From Hyphomonas sp. (GTDB lineage: Bacteria; Pseudomonadota; Alphaproteobacteria; Caulobacterales; Hyphomonadaceae): a stretch of 7,178 nucleotides of DNA. The notes below the pieces were generated by a model. That model searched no databases and was not told where the DNA came from. It was given only the letters and a program-made list of their open reading frames with translations. Below, piece by piece: positions 1 through 6,663 of this stretch; the first letter of the stretch is position 1, and every line of letters begins with the position of its first letter. The stretch is taken from assembly GCA_024743015.1 (NCBI GenBank), contig JANSXJ010000186.1:1-7178 (forward strand), in the 5' to 3' direction. The position numbers and the translations under genes are program-made.

Positions 1-15
1 CTGGGGCTGGAATTG

Positions 16-1248
16 ATGGTTGCCGTGTTTTTTATGATCTATGCTGCGATAGGGGCAGGCTCGGGCTGGGCGCTGTTTACCTATGCCGGCATTGACTTGA
101 ATCTGTCGATTGGAGCGGGTGCAATTATCACCGCGCTGATCGGACAGGTTCACCTGTTCGCAACCCGTGCGGGCGAGTCTTCCACGCTGAAAACAAGGAT
201 CGATACAGTCGAATCTGCGCAGCAGGATGTGCGCGACCGGGTTGATACCGTCGAAGCACGGGCGACGGCGATTGAAACCACTGTAAAGCAAGAGCTTACC
301 GAGCGCCGGGATGCCCTTGTCAGCGAAATGCGCCAGCTGGAAACATTGATCGAGCGCCTGTCGCGCAGTTTTGAGACGAAGCTTGCTGATGCAGAAACCA
401 CAGGCGATGTCGCGCCGCAGGAAGATGCGCTGTTGCGCGCGGTGAAGGAGGCCCTCCAGGATGGCCGGGTCGACCTGCACTTGCAACCCATCGTCTCCCT
501 GCCACAGCGCCGCGTTTCTTTCTATGAAGGGTTCACCCGGCTGCGCGGCCCGGATGGGTCGTTGATCCTCCCGGCAGACTTCCTTGATGCCGCTCGCCGC
601 GCCAACTTGCTCGGTGTGATCGACAATATGATGCTATATCGTTCCGTCGAAGTTGTTCGCCGTCTGGCTGCGCGCGATCGACGCGTCGGTGTATTTTGCA
701 ATGTGTCGTCCTACTCGCTTGAGGATCCACACTTTTTCCCATTCTTTCTCAGCCATATGGAACAGAATCGCGACCTGGCCGGAGCGCTGATATTCGAGAT
801 TCGGGCGAGCCGGTTCGAGCACCGCTCACGTCAGATGCGCGAAGCGATGGAACGCCTCACGGCGCTCGGGTTCCGCTTCTCGATCGATCATGCAGAGACG
901 ATTGATATTGACTTGCCGCGTTTGCAGGATGCCGGGATCCGCTTCGTCAAATTCAATGGCGGCGAACTCATCGAGCAGCTGCGCAATCCGTTCGGGCCGA
1001 GACCTCTCTCTTCCGTTGACCGCAAAGTCTCAGGTGAGGAAGTGGCCGCCGTCTGCTCGCGGTATGGCGTGACTCTGATCGCAGAGAAGATCGAAGAAGA
1101 AGTCAGCGTTGTGGAGATCCTTGAGTTCGGAATTCCATACGGCCAGGGCCATATCTTTGGCGCGCCGCGACCGATCAAATCGTCGTTGATGGAAGAAACC
1201 AAGCCGCCCGCCGAACTCGTCCGCCAGCTGACAGCGCGCGCATCTTAA
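16..1248 (+). CDS. tipF: TipF-like membrane protein: two TM helices, coiled coil, degenerate EAL domain
   Basis: Probable cyclic-di-GMP effector rather than an active phosphodiesterase. Numbering below counts the TTG at base 13 as residue 1. Two hydrophobic segments (about 2-24 and 31-50) anchor it in the inner membrane. A charged heptad-like coiled coil follows (about 56-127, with RxDTVE repeated at 62 and 76), then an EAL-type domain (about 137-390). The EAL motif reads E-G-F at 172-174. Other EAL landmarks survive in altered form: N230 (NVS), E262 (FEIRAS), D292 (IDHAE), K313 (VKFN), E358 (AEKIEE) and QGHIF at 378-382. This order of parts matches Caulobacter TipF, which binds c-di-GMP and supports polar flagellum assembly; that identity is inferred from architecture. 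The first ATG is at 16, preceded in frame by a TTG at 13. The frame stays open to base 1 with no good ribosome binding site, so the true start may lie outside the window. Confidence 0.72.
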   Translation: MVAVFFMIYAAIGAGSGWALFTYAGIDLNLSIGAGAIITALIGQVHLFATRAGESSTLKTRIDTVESAQQDVRDRVDTVEARATAIETTVKQELTERRDALVSEMRQLETLIERLSRSFETKLADAETTGDVAPQEDALLRAVKEALQDGRVDLHLQPIVSLPQRRVSFYEGFTRLRGPDGSLILPADFLDAARRANLLGVIDNMMLYRSVEVVRRLAARDRRVGVFCNVSSYSLEDPHFFPFFLSHMEQNRDLAGALIFEIRASRFEHRSRQMREAMERLTALGFRFSIDHAETIDIDLPRLQDAGIRFVKFNGGELIEQLRNPFGPRPLSSVDRKVSGEEVAAVCSRYGVTLIAEKIEEEVSVVEILEFGIPYGQGHIFGAPRPIKSSLMEETKPPAELVRQLTARAS

Positions 1249-1259
1249 ACGCGGCGCTG
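1232..1259 (+). terminator. GC-rich stem-loop across the tipF stop codon, possible terminator
   Basis: CAGCGC at 1232-1237 pairs with GCGCTG at 1254-1259. Skipping G1238, CGC at 1239-1241 continues the stem with GCG at 1251-1253. This gives nine base pairs with one bulge and a nine-base loop that contains the TAA stop. No T-run follows, so it is not a classical intrinsic terminator. It sits just before a candidate promoter, which suits a transcription-unit boundary. It could equally be an mRNA 3' stabiliser or a chance product of GC-rich coding sequence. Confidence 0.35.
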
Positions 1260-1261
1260 GA

Positions 1262-1296
1262 TTGACGTGGAACCCGGGGCTTCCTAGGTCGCCATC
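1262..1296 (+). promoter_or_regulatory. Candidate sigma-73 type promoter for the HAD gene, predicted leaderless
   Basis: TTGACG at 1262-1267 is a strong -35 element. After a 17-base spacer, CCTAGGTC at 1283-1290 matches 6 of 8 positions of the Caulobacter -10 consensus GCTANAWC. If C1290 is -7, transcription starts at 1297, the A of the next gene's ATG. No convincing Shine-Dalgarno sequence precedes that ATG. Leaderless mRNAs are common in Caulobacter, so a leaderless transcript is a reasonable inference. Confidence 0.5.
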
Positions 1297-2154
1297 ATGA
1301 CTCATCCACAATTTCCAGGAGGGCTCGCCGCCCTCGCCGATCAGTATGACATCATCCTGTGTGATGTTTGGGGCGTGATCCACAATGGCCGTTTCGCCTT
1401 TGAAGAAGCATGCGAAGCGCTGATGCGCTTTCGGGACCAGGGCGGCGCTGTTTGTCTGATCACCAATGCACCCGTGCCGAAAGAACATGCGATCCGCCAT
1501 TTCGATCCGTTAGGGGTGCCGCCGGAAGCGTTTGACGACTGTGTCACCTCTGGCGATGCAACGCGCGAGGTGCTGGGCGCGCGAACCGGAGAGCTCTTCT
1601 ATCGCATGGCCCCCAGCGAAGGTTGGGAACATGACCGATATCTGTATGAAGGCCTCGACCTGCAATTTGGCGATGAGCGGAGTTCCGACACCATCCTGTG
1701 CATTGGTCTTGAAGATCAGCAGAATGAACATCCGAACGACTATCGTGATCGCCTCGCTGAGGCGGCAGATCGCGGGATGCAGATGATCTGCGCCAATCCA
1801 GACATCCGCGTGCGAATCGGTGACCAGCTGTTCTGGTGTGCTGGCGCGCTCGCCAGTATTTTCGAGGAAGAGGGCGGCACGGTCATCTACCCCGGCAAGC
1901 CGCACGATCCGATCTACAATCTGGCGCTGGCAAAACTGGCCGACCTGGGCGTCGAAGCACCTGCTTCGCGGACGCTGTGTATCGGTGACAGCCCTGCTAC
2001 GGATATGAAAGGTGCCGTCGCGCGGGGGTTTGATGGCCTCTATGTCGGCACGGGTCTGAAAGAGCATGGCGCGAACTTCGAGCAGGAAGTTTCGGAGCTG
2101 CTTGCGGAGTATGCGGTGACGGCAAAATGGGCGCTGCCGAAACTCACATGGTGA
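1297..2154 (+). CDS. HAD superfamily class IIA hydrolase, TIGR01459 family
   Basis: A 285-residue cytosolic HAD-fold protein, probably a phosphatase on a small phosphorylated metabolite; the substrate is unknown. Motif I is at 22-31 (CDVWGVIHNG), with nucleophile Asp23 and Trp25 where most HAD phosphatases carry the general acid/base Asp. Motif II is LITNAP (54-59). A C2-type cap spans about 60-195 and includes ANPD (166-169). Motif III is YPGKPH (198-203) with Lys201. Motif IV is IGDSPATDMKGA (229-240) with Asp231 and Asp236. The DVWGVxHNG signature is what points to the TIGR01459 branch, close to NagD-like enzymes. The ATG at 1297 is favoured because the motif I region starts about 20 residues later and a promoter places +1 on it. 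The gene lies 48 bases after tipF and 56 before maoC. Confidence 0.88.
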   Translation: MTHPQFPGGLAALADQYDIILCDVWGVIHNGRFAFEEACEALMRFRDQGGAVCLITNAPVPKEHAIRHFDPLGVPPEAFDDCVTSGDATREVLGARTGELFYRMAPSEGWEHDRYLYEGLDLQFGDERSSDTILCIGLEDQQNEHPNDYRDRLAEAADRGMQMICANPDIRVRIGDQLFWCAGALASIFEEEGGTVIYPGKPHDPIYNLALAKLADLGVEAPASRTLCIGDSPATDMKGAVARGFDGLYVGTGLKEHGANFEQEVSELLAEYAVTAKWALPKLTW

Positions 2155-2195
2155 CGAAACCTGAAACACATTGTAACAGGCCGTGAGCGAAACAC

Positions 2196-2200
2196 GGAGA
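2196..2200 (+). promoter_or_regulatory. Ribosome binding site of the MaoC gene
   Basis: GGAGA lies ten bases before the ATG at 2211 and is one of the clearer Shine-Dalgarno sequences in the window. Its first two bases are also the end of a small inverted repeat, CCGTG at 2181-2185 and CACGG at 2193-2197, so a weak hairpin could partly cover it. Confidence 0.5.
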
Positions 2201-2210
2201 TTCATCCGCA

Positions 2211-2642
2211 ATGACCTATAAAGACGGCTATAAGTTCGAAGACCTGTCCGTGGGAATGACCCACCAGACCGAGCATATCATCACTGAAAAAGACATCGAG
2301 CTCTTCGCAGAAGTCTCTGGCGACCGCAATCCGCTGCACATGGACGAAGAGTTCGCCAAGAACACGCCGTTTGGACAGCGCATCGCCCACGGCGCCCTAA
2401 CAGCGAGCTATATTTCCGGCATTCTGGGCAATGACCTACCAGGACCGGGCTCGATCTTTGTCGGGTTGAATATGCGCTTCCGGCGCCCGGTCTATATCGG
2501 GTCGCACGTCACTGTGAAAGTTGAAGTGACCGAGATGAAAGAGCGCGGCAATCGCGTCACGCTGAAAGTTTCGTGCAATGTCGATGGCAAGGCCGCAATC
2601 TCTGGCGAAGCCATGGTCATGGTGCCGAACAGAGACGCGTAA
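2211..2642 (+). CDS. MaoC family (R)-specific enoyl-CoA hydratase (PhaJ-like)
   Basis: A single hot-dog domain of 143 residues, the usual size of PhaJ-type R-hydratases, which reversibly hydrate trans-2-enoyl-CoA to (R)-3-hydroxyacyl-CoA and usually act as dimers. The hydratase-2 motif is clear: Asp38, Asn40, Pro41, His43 and Asp45 (GDRNPLHMD), followed by RIAHG at 57-61. The Asp38/His43 pair has the same five-residue spacing as the catalytic Asp31/His36 of Aeromonas caviae PhaJ. The C-terminal half carries the expected beta-strand pattern, including the RFRRPVYIG stretch near 89-97. No phaC or beta-oxidation gene is nearby, so whether it serves polyhydroxyalkanoate supply, fatty acid breakdown or another acyl-CoA or acyl-ACP route cannot be said. 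Its stop abuts the ribF start codon, so the two are probably co-transcribed and translationally coupled. Confidence 0.9.
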   Translation: MTYKDGYKFEDLSVGMTHQTEHIITEKDIELFAEVSGDRNPLHMDEEFAKNTPFGQRIAHGALTASYISGILGNDLPGPGSIFVGLNMRFRRPVYIGSHVTVKVEVTEMKERGNRVTLKVSCNVDGKAAISGEAMVMVPNRDA

Positions 2643-3560
2643 ATGACCGTCATTGCCCACTTTAAGGACGTTCCGGAAACCGCGCGCGGTTTCTCCGTCG
2701 CCTTGGGCAATTTTGATGGGGTTCATGCCGGTCACCGCGCGGTGATCGAAGGCGCGGTTGCAGCAGGCGGATCGCTCGGTGTTGCGACGTTTGAGCCGCC
2801 GCCGCGCCAGTTTTTTCGCCCGGATGATCCACCGTTTCGGATTTACCGCCCTGCACGTCGCAACGCGCGTCTCTCTGAACTTGGTGCGAAAGCCGTCTTC
2901 GAGTTGCCGTTTAATGCCGACATGGCTGCGATGACCGATGAAGAGTTCGCTCGGCAGGTCCTGAAAGACGGTATCGGCGCCTCGCATGTGACCGTCGGGT
3001 TTGACTTCCGGTTTGGGCGCGGACGAATGGGCGATGCCGGACGTCTGTCATCGCTTGGCCGCGCGCTCGGTTTCGGGGTCACGGTGATCGAGAAGATCGA
3101 AGCGCTCGGGGCCAAAGCGTCCTCCACCGCCATTCGCGAAGCCCTGATTGCGGGTGAGCCGGAAAAAGCCTGCGAAATCCTCGGCCATGACTGGGTCGTC
3201 GATGGCGTCGTCGAGCATGGCGAAAAACGCGGGCGCACGATTGGGTTTCCGACGGCGAATCTGCACCTCGGTGACCTCATCCATCCGCGCCACGGTGTCT
3301 ATGCCGTCCGCGCAAGGATTGCGGGAGAAGGGGCGTGGCTCGATGGCGTGGCCAATTTTGGACGCACGCCGACCACTGGCATACGTGATCCGCTATTGGA
3401 GACCTTCATCTTCGACTTTGACGGCGACATTTATGGTCAGCAAATGGAAGTCGCATTGGTGCGCTTTCTGCGCCCGGAGCTGAAATTCGACTCGATCGAT
3501 GACATGGTCACCCGGATGCAGCAGGACGTGAAAGATGCACAGGCTCATCTGGCGGGATGA
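2643..3560 (+). CDS. ribF: Bifunctional riboflavin kinase / FAD synthetase RibF
   Basis: Phosphorylates riboflavin to FMN and adenylates FMN to FAD in the cytosol. At 305 residues it has the normal two-domain length. The N-terminal nucleotidyltransferase domain shows GNFDGVHAGH (22-31), the FEPPPRQFF region (50-58; the alphaproteobacterial form is often FEPHPR), VGFDFRFGRGRMGD (118-131) and SSTAIR (160-165). The C-terminal riboflavin kinase domain (about 182-302) shows GRTIGFPTANL (197-207) with the PTAN metal/ATP-binding motif, GVY (218-220), VANFGRTPT (236-244) and Glu253 in the LLETF segment as probable catalytic base. The ATG directly follows the maoC TAA with only a poor purine-rich site (AGAGACG) upstream, so coupled translation is likely. 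No FMN riboswitch is seen. Confidence 0.96.
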   Translation: MTVIAHFKDVPETARGFSVALGNFDGVHAGHRAVIEGAVAAGGSLGVATFEPPPRQFFRPDDPPFRIYRPARRNARLSELGAKAVFELPFNADMAAMTDEEFARQVLKDGIGASHVTVGFDFRFGRGRMGDAGRLSSLGRALGFGVTVIEKIEALGAKASSTAIREALIAGEPEKACEILGHDWVVDGVVEHGEKRGRTIGFPTANLHLGDLIHPRHGVYAVRARIAGEGAWLDGVANFGRTPTTGIRDPLLETFIFDFDGDIYGQQMEVALVRFLRPELKFDSIDDMVTRMQQDVKDAQAHLAG

Positions 3561-3563
3561 CAC

Positions 3564-3589
3564 GGCTCGCGAGCCCTGCTAAGCGGGCT
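3564..3589 (+). terminator. Palindrome and overlapping hairpin just after ribF, possible terminator
   Basis: GGCTCGCGAGCC (3564-3575) is a perfect 12-base palindrome starting three bases after the ribF stop codon. Its last four bases also belong to a second hairpin: AGCCC (3572-3576) pairs with GGGCT (3585-3589), with an inner GC/GC pair, one bulged T and a TAA loop. The two folds exclude each other. No T-run follows, so termination by this element is only possible, and the palindrome may instead be a protein-binding dyad or chance. Confidence 0.35.
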
Positions 3590-3632
3590 GCATGAACTGG
3601 GCAGCAATCATATCCATTATTCGAATTAGCGG

Positions 3633-3668
3633 CCCGGTCGCCCGCTCATCCTAGAGCTCGCGGCCGGG
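3633..3668 (+). promoter_or_regulatory. Strong stem-loop in the ileS leader
   Basis: CCCGGTCGC (3633-3641) pairs over nine positions with GCGGCCGGG (3660-3668), one pair being G-U. After a 2x2 internal loop, GCTC (3644-3647) pairs with GAGC (3654-3657) around the six-base loop ATCCTA. The structure ends 48 bases before the ileS ATG and is not followed by a T-run. It could terminate ribF transcription, protect an RNA end or regulate ileS. It lacks the conserved T-box sequence and does not look like one. Confidence 0.4.
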
Positions 3669-3716
3669 GATCTATTGCTTAGCCCTTTCTTCACACGCTG
3701 ATCCGAAGACGTCCAA

Positions 3717-6662
3717 ATGGCCGATACTGACAAACCGAAAAAACCCGAAAACCCGTACAAGGACACTCTGTTCTTGCCGACCACTGATTTCCCGATGCGC
3801 GGCGGCTTGCCGAAAGCCGAGCCGAAATGGATCGAGAAATGGGATGAGATGAAGCTGTATGAGCGCTTCCGCGCCGACGCCAAGGCGCGTGGGGCGGAGC
3901 CCTTCATCCTGCACGATGGTCCGCCCTACGCGAACGGTCCGATCCATCTCGGCACGGCGATGAACAAGATCATCAAGGATATCATCGTCCGCAATCACCA
4001 GATGCGCGGTTATGATGCGTCTTACCTGCCAGGTTGGGACTGTCACGGCTTGCCTATTGAGTGGAAGGTGGAAGAACAGTTCCGCGCCAAAGGCCGAACC
4101 AAGGATGATGTGCCAGGCGACGAGTTCCGCCGTGCCTGCCGCGAATATGCCGCCGAATGGATCGAGGTTCAGAAGGAAGGTTTCCGCCGCTGCGGCGTCG
4201 AGGGCGAGTGGGATGACCCTTATCTGACGATGAACTTTGAGTCCGAGGCCGCCACGGTGCGCGAGTTCCTCGCCGTCGCCATGGGCGGACGCCTCGTTCG
4301 CGGCGCCAAGCCGGTGATGTGGTCTCCAGTGGAGCGCACGGCTTTGGCTGAGGCGGAAGTCGAGTATCACGACCGCAAGGTGCCGGTGATCTGGGTGAAG
4401 TTTCCGGTGAAGGCTGGCGCTGAAGAGCTTTCAAGCGCGTCTGTCCTCATCTGGACGACAACGCCTTGGACGATCCCAGCCAACCAGGCCGTGTCCTATA
4501 GCCCGTCCATTCCCTACGGCTTGTATCGGGTCGACGAGGTTATGACAGAGGAAGAACTCGGCTTTGCGCCTTACGCGGCATCGGGCGAGCAGCTCATCAT
4601 AGCAGATGCGCTGGCCGAAAGCGTTCAAAACAGTGCGAAGATCAAGAGCTGGACCAGGGTCGCAGGGGTTGATCCATCCCAGTTGCAGACCCTCTCTCAC
4701 CCGCTGGCCAATCTCGACCCATTCTTCCAACATGACATCCCGCTCCTCGCCGGTGACCATGTCACAGCAGACGCCGGGACCGGCTTCGTCCACACTGCGC
4801 CTGCCCACGGCGAGGATGACTTCAATGTCTGGGTCGAGTCCGGCCGGACGACGCAGCAAATCCGCCAAATCGTCGACCCGGACGGTTGCTACACAGACGA
4901 TGTCCCCGAAGCGCTCAGCGGGCTCGATATCATCCGAACCTCCGGCAAAAAGCGTGGGCAGCCCGGCAAAGCCAATCCGGAAGTGATCCGTCTTCTCGCC
5001 GAGAGCGGTAACCTGCTGGCGCGCGGTATGACAGAGATCCGCGACGCTCATTCCTGGCGCTCAAAGGCCCCCGTCATTCGCCGGGCGACGCCGCAATGGT
5101 TCATCGCCATGGACACGCCAGGCAAGGATGGCTCACCGCCCCTGCGAGAGATGGCGCTAGACGGGATTGAGAAAACCAAATTCGTGCCGCCGACCGGCTA
5201 TAATCGTCTCAAAGCCATGGTTGCTGACCGTCCGGACTGGCTGATCTCGCGCCAGCGCAATTGGGGTGTGCCGATCACGCTGCTGGTCAATGAGAAGGGC
5301 GAACCTCACACAGCGGCGCTGCCCGAAGACGAAGCGGCGGCAATCAACAAACGCATCCTGGACAAAATCCGCCAGGAAGGTGTCGAAGGCTGGTTCTCTG
5401 CCGAGGTGGGTGACTTCCTGGATGATCCGGCTGGCTGGGAGAAGGTCAATGATGTGCTCGATGTCTGGTTTGACTCCGGCACCACGCACGCGTTTGCGCT
5501 GCGTGATCGCGGTATCATAGATGACGCAACCGGTGTGGCCGATGTCTATATGGAAGGCTCCGACCAGCATCGCGGCTGGTTCCAGTCGTCTTTGCTGGAG
5601 AGCTGCGCGACGCGCGGCATGGCCCCGTTCAAGCAAGTCGTCACGCACGGCATGATTGTCGATGGCGAAGGCAAGAAGATGTCCAAGTCGATCGGCAACA
5701 CGATCGATCCAAAAGACTTTGCCAATCAGTACGGCATCGAGATCCTGCGCCTCTGGACGGCGAGCGCTGACTATACAGAAGACCTCCGCATCTCGGACGA
5801 GATCATCAAAGGCGCGGTGGAGAATTATCGCCGCTTACGCAATACGATGCGCTATCTTCTCGGCGCGCTGCATGGCTATACGCCGGAGGAAGCGGTCCTG
5901 CCCGTCGAGATGCCGAGCCTGGAAAACTGGGTCCTGCATCGCCTCGCTGAACTCGATGACACGGTTCGAAAGGCCTATGACGAGCATGACTTCAAGCGCG
6001 TGATGACGGCGCTGCTCAATTTCTGTTCGGTCGACTTGTCGGCAGTCTATTTCGACATTCGCAAGGACAGCCTGTATTGCGACGCGCCAAGCGATGTGCG
6101 CCGTCGTTCGGCCCGTACGGTGATGGCGGCAATTCTTGAACGTTTGCTGGCCTGGCTCGCGCCCATCATGCCGTTCACAACGGAAGAGACGTTCCTGATG
6201 AGCGTGTTTGCAGACCGGGCGGACAGCGTGCATTTGCTGCAATTCCCTGAAACGCCGCTCGACTGGAAAGACGCTGATCTGGCCGCGCGCTGGGAGAAGA
6301 TCTTCCGCGTGCGCCGTGTCGTGACAGGTGCGATCGAGGTCGAGCGCCGGGAAAAACGTATCCGTTCGTCCTTGGAGGCTGCGCCGACGGTCTATATCTC
6401 GGATCCAGACCTGCTGGCGGCCTATGAAGGCGAGGTTGCTGAGGATATTTTCATCACATCGCAAGCGGAGCTGGTCTCAACGGAAGCGCCTGCGGACGCG
6501 TTCCGACTGCCTGAGGAGGCCGGCGTTGCCGTTCTGCCAGGACAGGCGAGCGGGGTGAAATGCGCCCGAAGCTGGAAGTATTTTGATCCCGCAACCGCTG
6601 ATCCGGACTTCCCGGATGTGACCCCTCGCGATGCCGCAGCAATCCGCGAGATTCGAGGCTAG
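3717..6662 (+). CDS. ileS: Isoleucyl-tRNA synthetase
   Basis: Class I synthetase that charges tRNA-Ile and edits mischarged valine; 981 residues, somewhat longer than the 938-residue E. coli enzyme. The HIGH motif at 77-80 reads HLGT within PPYANGPIHLGTAMNK. GWDCHGLPIE follows at 106-115. The CP1 editing domain (about 200-440) has the Thr-rich IWTTTPWT (245-252) and GTGFVHTAPAHGEDD (354-368). The catalytic domain resumes with DWLISRQRNWG (507-517), DVWFDSG (582-588) and GSDQHRGWFQSS (614-625). KMSKS is intact at 654-658. The helical anticodon-binding region covers about 700-850. The C-terminus keeps only one cysteine (Cys949, KCARSW) of the four that bind zinc in the E. coli protein, as is usual in alphaproteobacterial enzymes. 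The start at 3717 has a weak purine-rich site (GAAGA, 3705-3709). The lspA gene follows after one base, indicating one operon. Confidence 0.98.
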   Translation: MADTDKPKKPENPYKDTLFLPTTDFPMRGGLPKAEPKWIEKWDEMKLYERFRADAKARGAEPFILHDGPPYANGPIHLGTAMNKIIKDIIVRNHQMRGYDASYLPGWDCHGLPIEWKVEEQFRAKGRTKDDVPGDEFRRACREYAAEWIEVQKEGFRRCGVEGEWDDPYLTMNFESEAATVREFLAVAMGGRLVRGAKPVMWSPVERTALAEAEVEYHDRKVPVIWVKFPVKAGAEELSSASVLIWTTTPWTIPANQAVSYSPSIPYGLYRVDEVMTEEELGFAPYAASGEQLIIADALAESVQNSAKIKSWTRVAGVDPSQLQTLSHPLANLDPFFQHDIPLLAGDHVTADAGTGFVHTAPAHGEDDFNVWVESGRTTQQIRQIVDPDGCYTDDVPEALSGLDIIRTSGKKRGQPGKANPEVIRLLAESGNLLARGMTEIRDAHSWRSKAPVIRRATPQWFIAMDTPGKDGSPPLREMALDGIEKTKFVPPTGYNRLKAMVADRPDWLISRQRNWGVPITLLVNEKGEPHTAALPEDEAAAINKRILDKIRQEGVEGWFSAEVGDFLDDPAGWEKVNDVLDVWFDSGTTHAFALRDRGIIDDATGVADVYMEGSDQHRGWFQSSLLESCATRGMAPFKQVVTHGMIVDGEGKKMSKSIGNTIDPKDFANQYGIEILRLWTASADYTEDLRISDEIIKGAVENYRRLRNTMRYLLGALHGYTPEEAVLPVEMPSLENWVLHRLAELDDTVRKAYDEHDFKRVMTALLNFCSVDLSAVYFDIRKDSLYCDAPSDVRRRSARTVMAAILERLLAWLAPIMPFTTEETFLMSVFADRADSVHLLQFPETPLDWKDADLAARWEKIFRVRRVVTGAIEVERREKRIRSSLEAAPTVYISDPDLLAAYEGEVAEDIFITSQAELVSTEAPADAFRLPEEAGVAVLPGQASGVKCARSWKYFDPATADPDFPDVTPRDAAAIREIRG

Positions 6663-6663
6663 A

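Larger units (their letters stand above)
3561..3716 (+). other. Intergenic ileS leader region rich in inverted repeats
   Basis: This is the longest non-coding stretch of the window (156 bases). It holds a 12-base perfect palindrome (3564-3575), an overlapping hairpin (3572-3589), an AT-richer patch (about 3606-3629) and a long stem-loop (3633-3668). A pyrimidine-rich run follows (about 3671-3692). No small ORF with a convincing ribosome binding site and no tRNA was seen. No promoter as good as the one before the HAD gene was found, although ileS may have its own here. Confidence 0.6.

Noticed and set aside
2151..2179. Possible promoter for maoC (GTGACG, then TAACAG after 17 bases)
   Set aside because: The -35 resembles the consensus, but the -10 matches poorly and the -35 overlaps the HAD stop codon. 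Not strong enough to list.
1510..2211. Long reverse-strand open frame (233 codons) opposite the HAD gene
   Set aside because: It lies wholly opposite a gene with clear HAD motifs, its translation shows no recognisable domain, and antisense open frames are common in GC-rich coding DNA.
2155..2660. FMN riboswitch for ribF
   Set aside because: The sequence before ribF is maoC coding sequence. The 56-base gap before maoC is far too short for an RFN element and lacks its conserved parts.
3675..3704. Possible ileS promoter (TTGCTT with GCTGATCC downstream)
   Set aside because: Only about half of the -10 positions match and the spacer is off by one. The evidence is too weak to call.
3599..3716. 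T-box or other known riboswitch upstream of ileS
   Set aside because: The leader is too short, shows no T-box bulge sequence and no antiterminator/terminator pair with a T-run. Only simple hairpins are seen.
3672..4370. Reverse-strand open frame of 232 codons opposite the ileS start, and similar ones further along ileS
   Set aside because: The + strand encodes an unambiguous IleRS across this stretch. The reverse translations are His/Arg/Ala-rich, typical of shadow frames.
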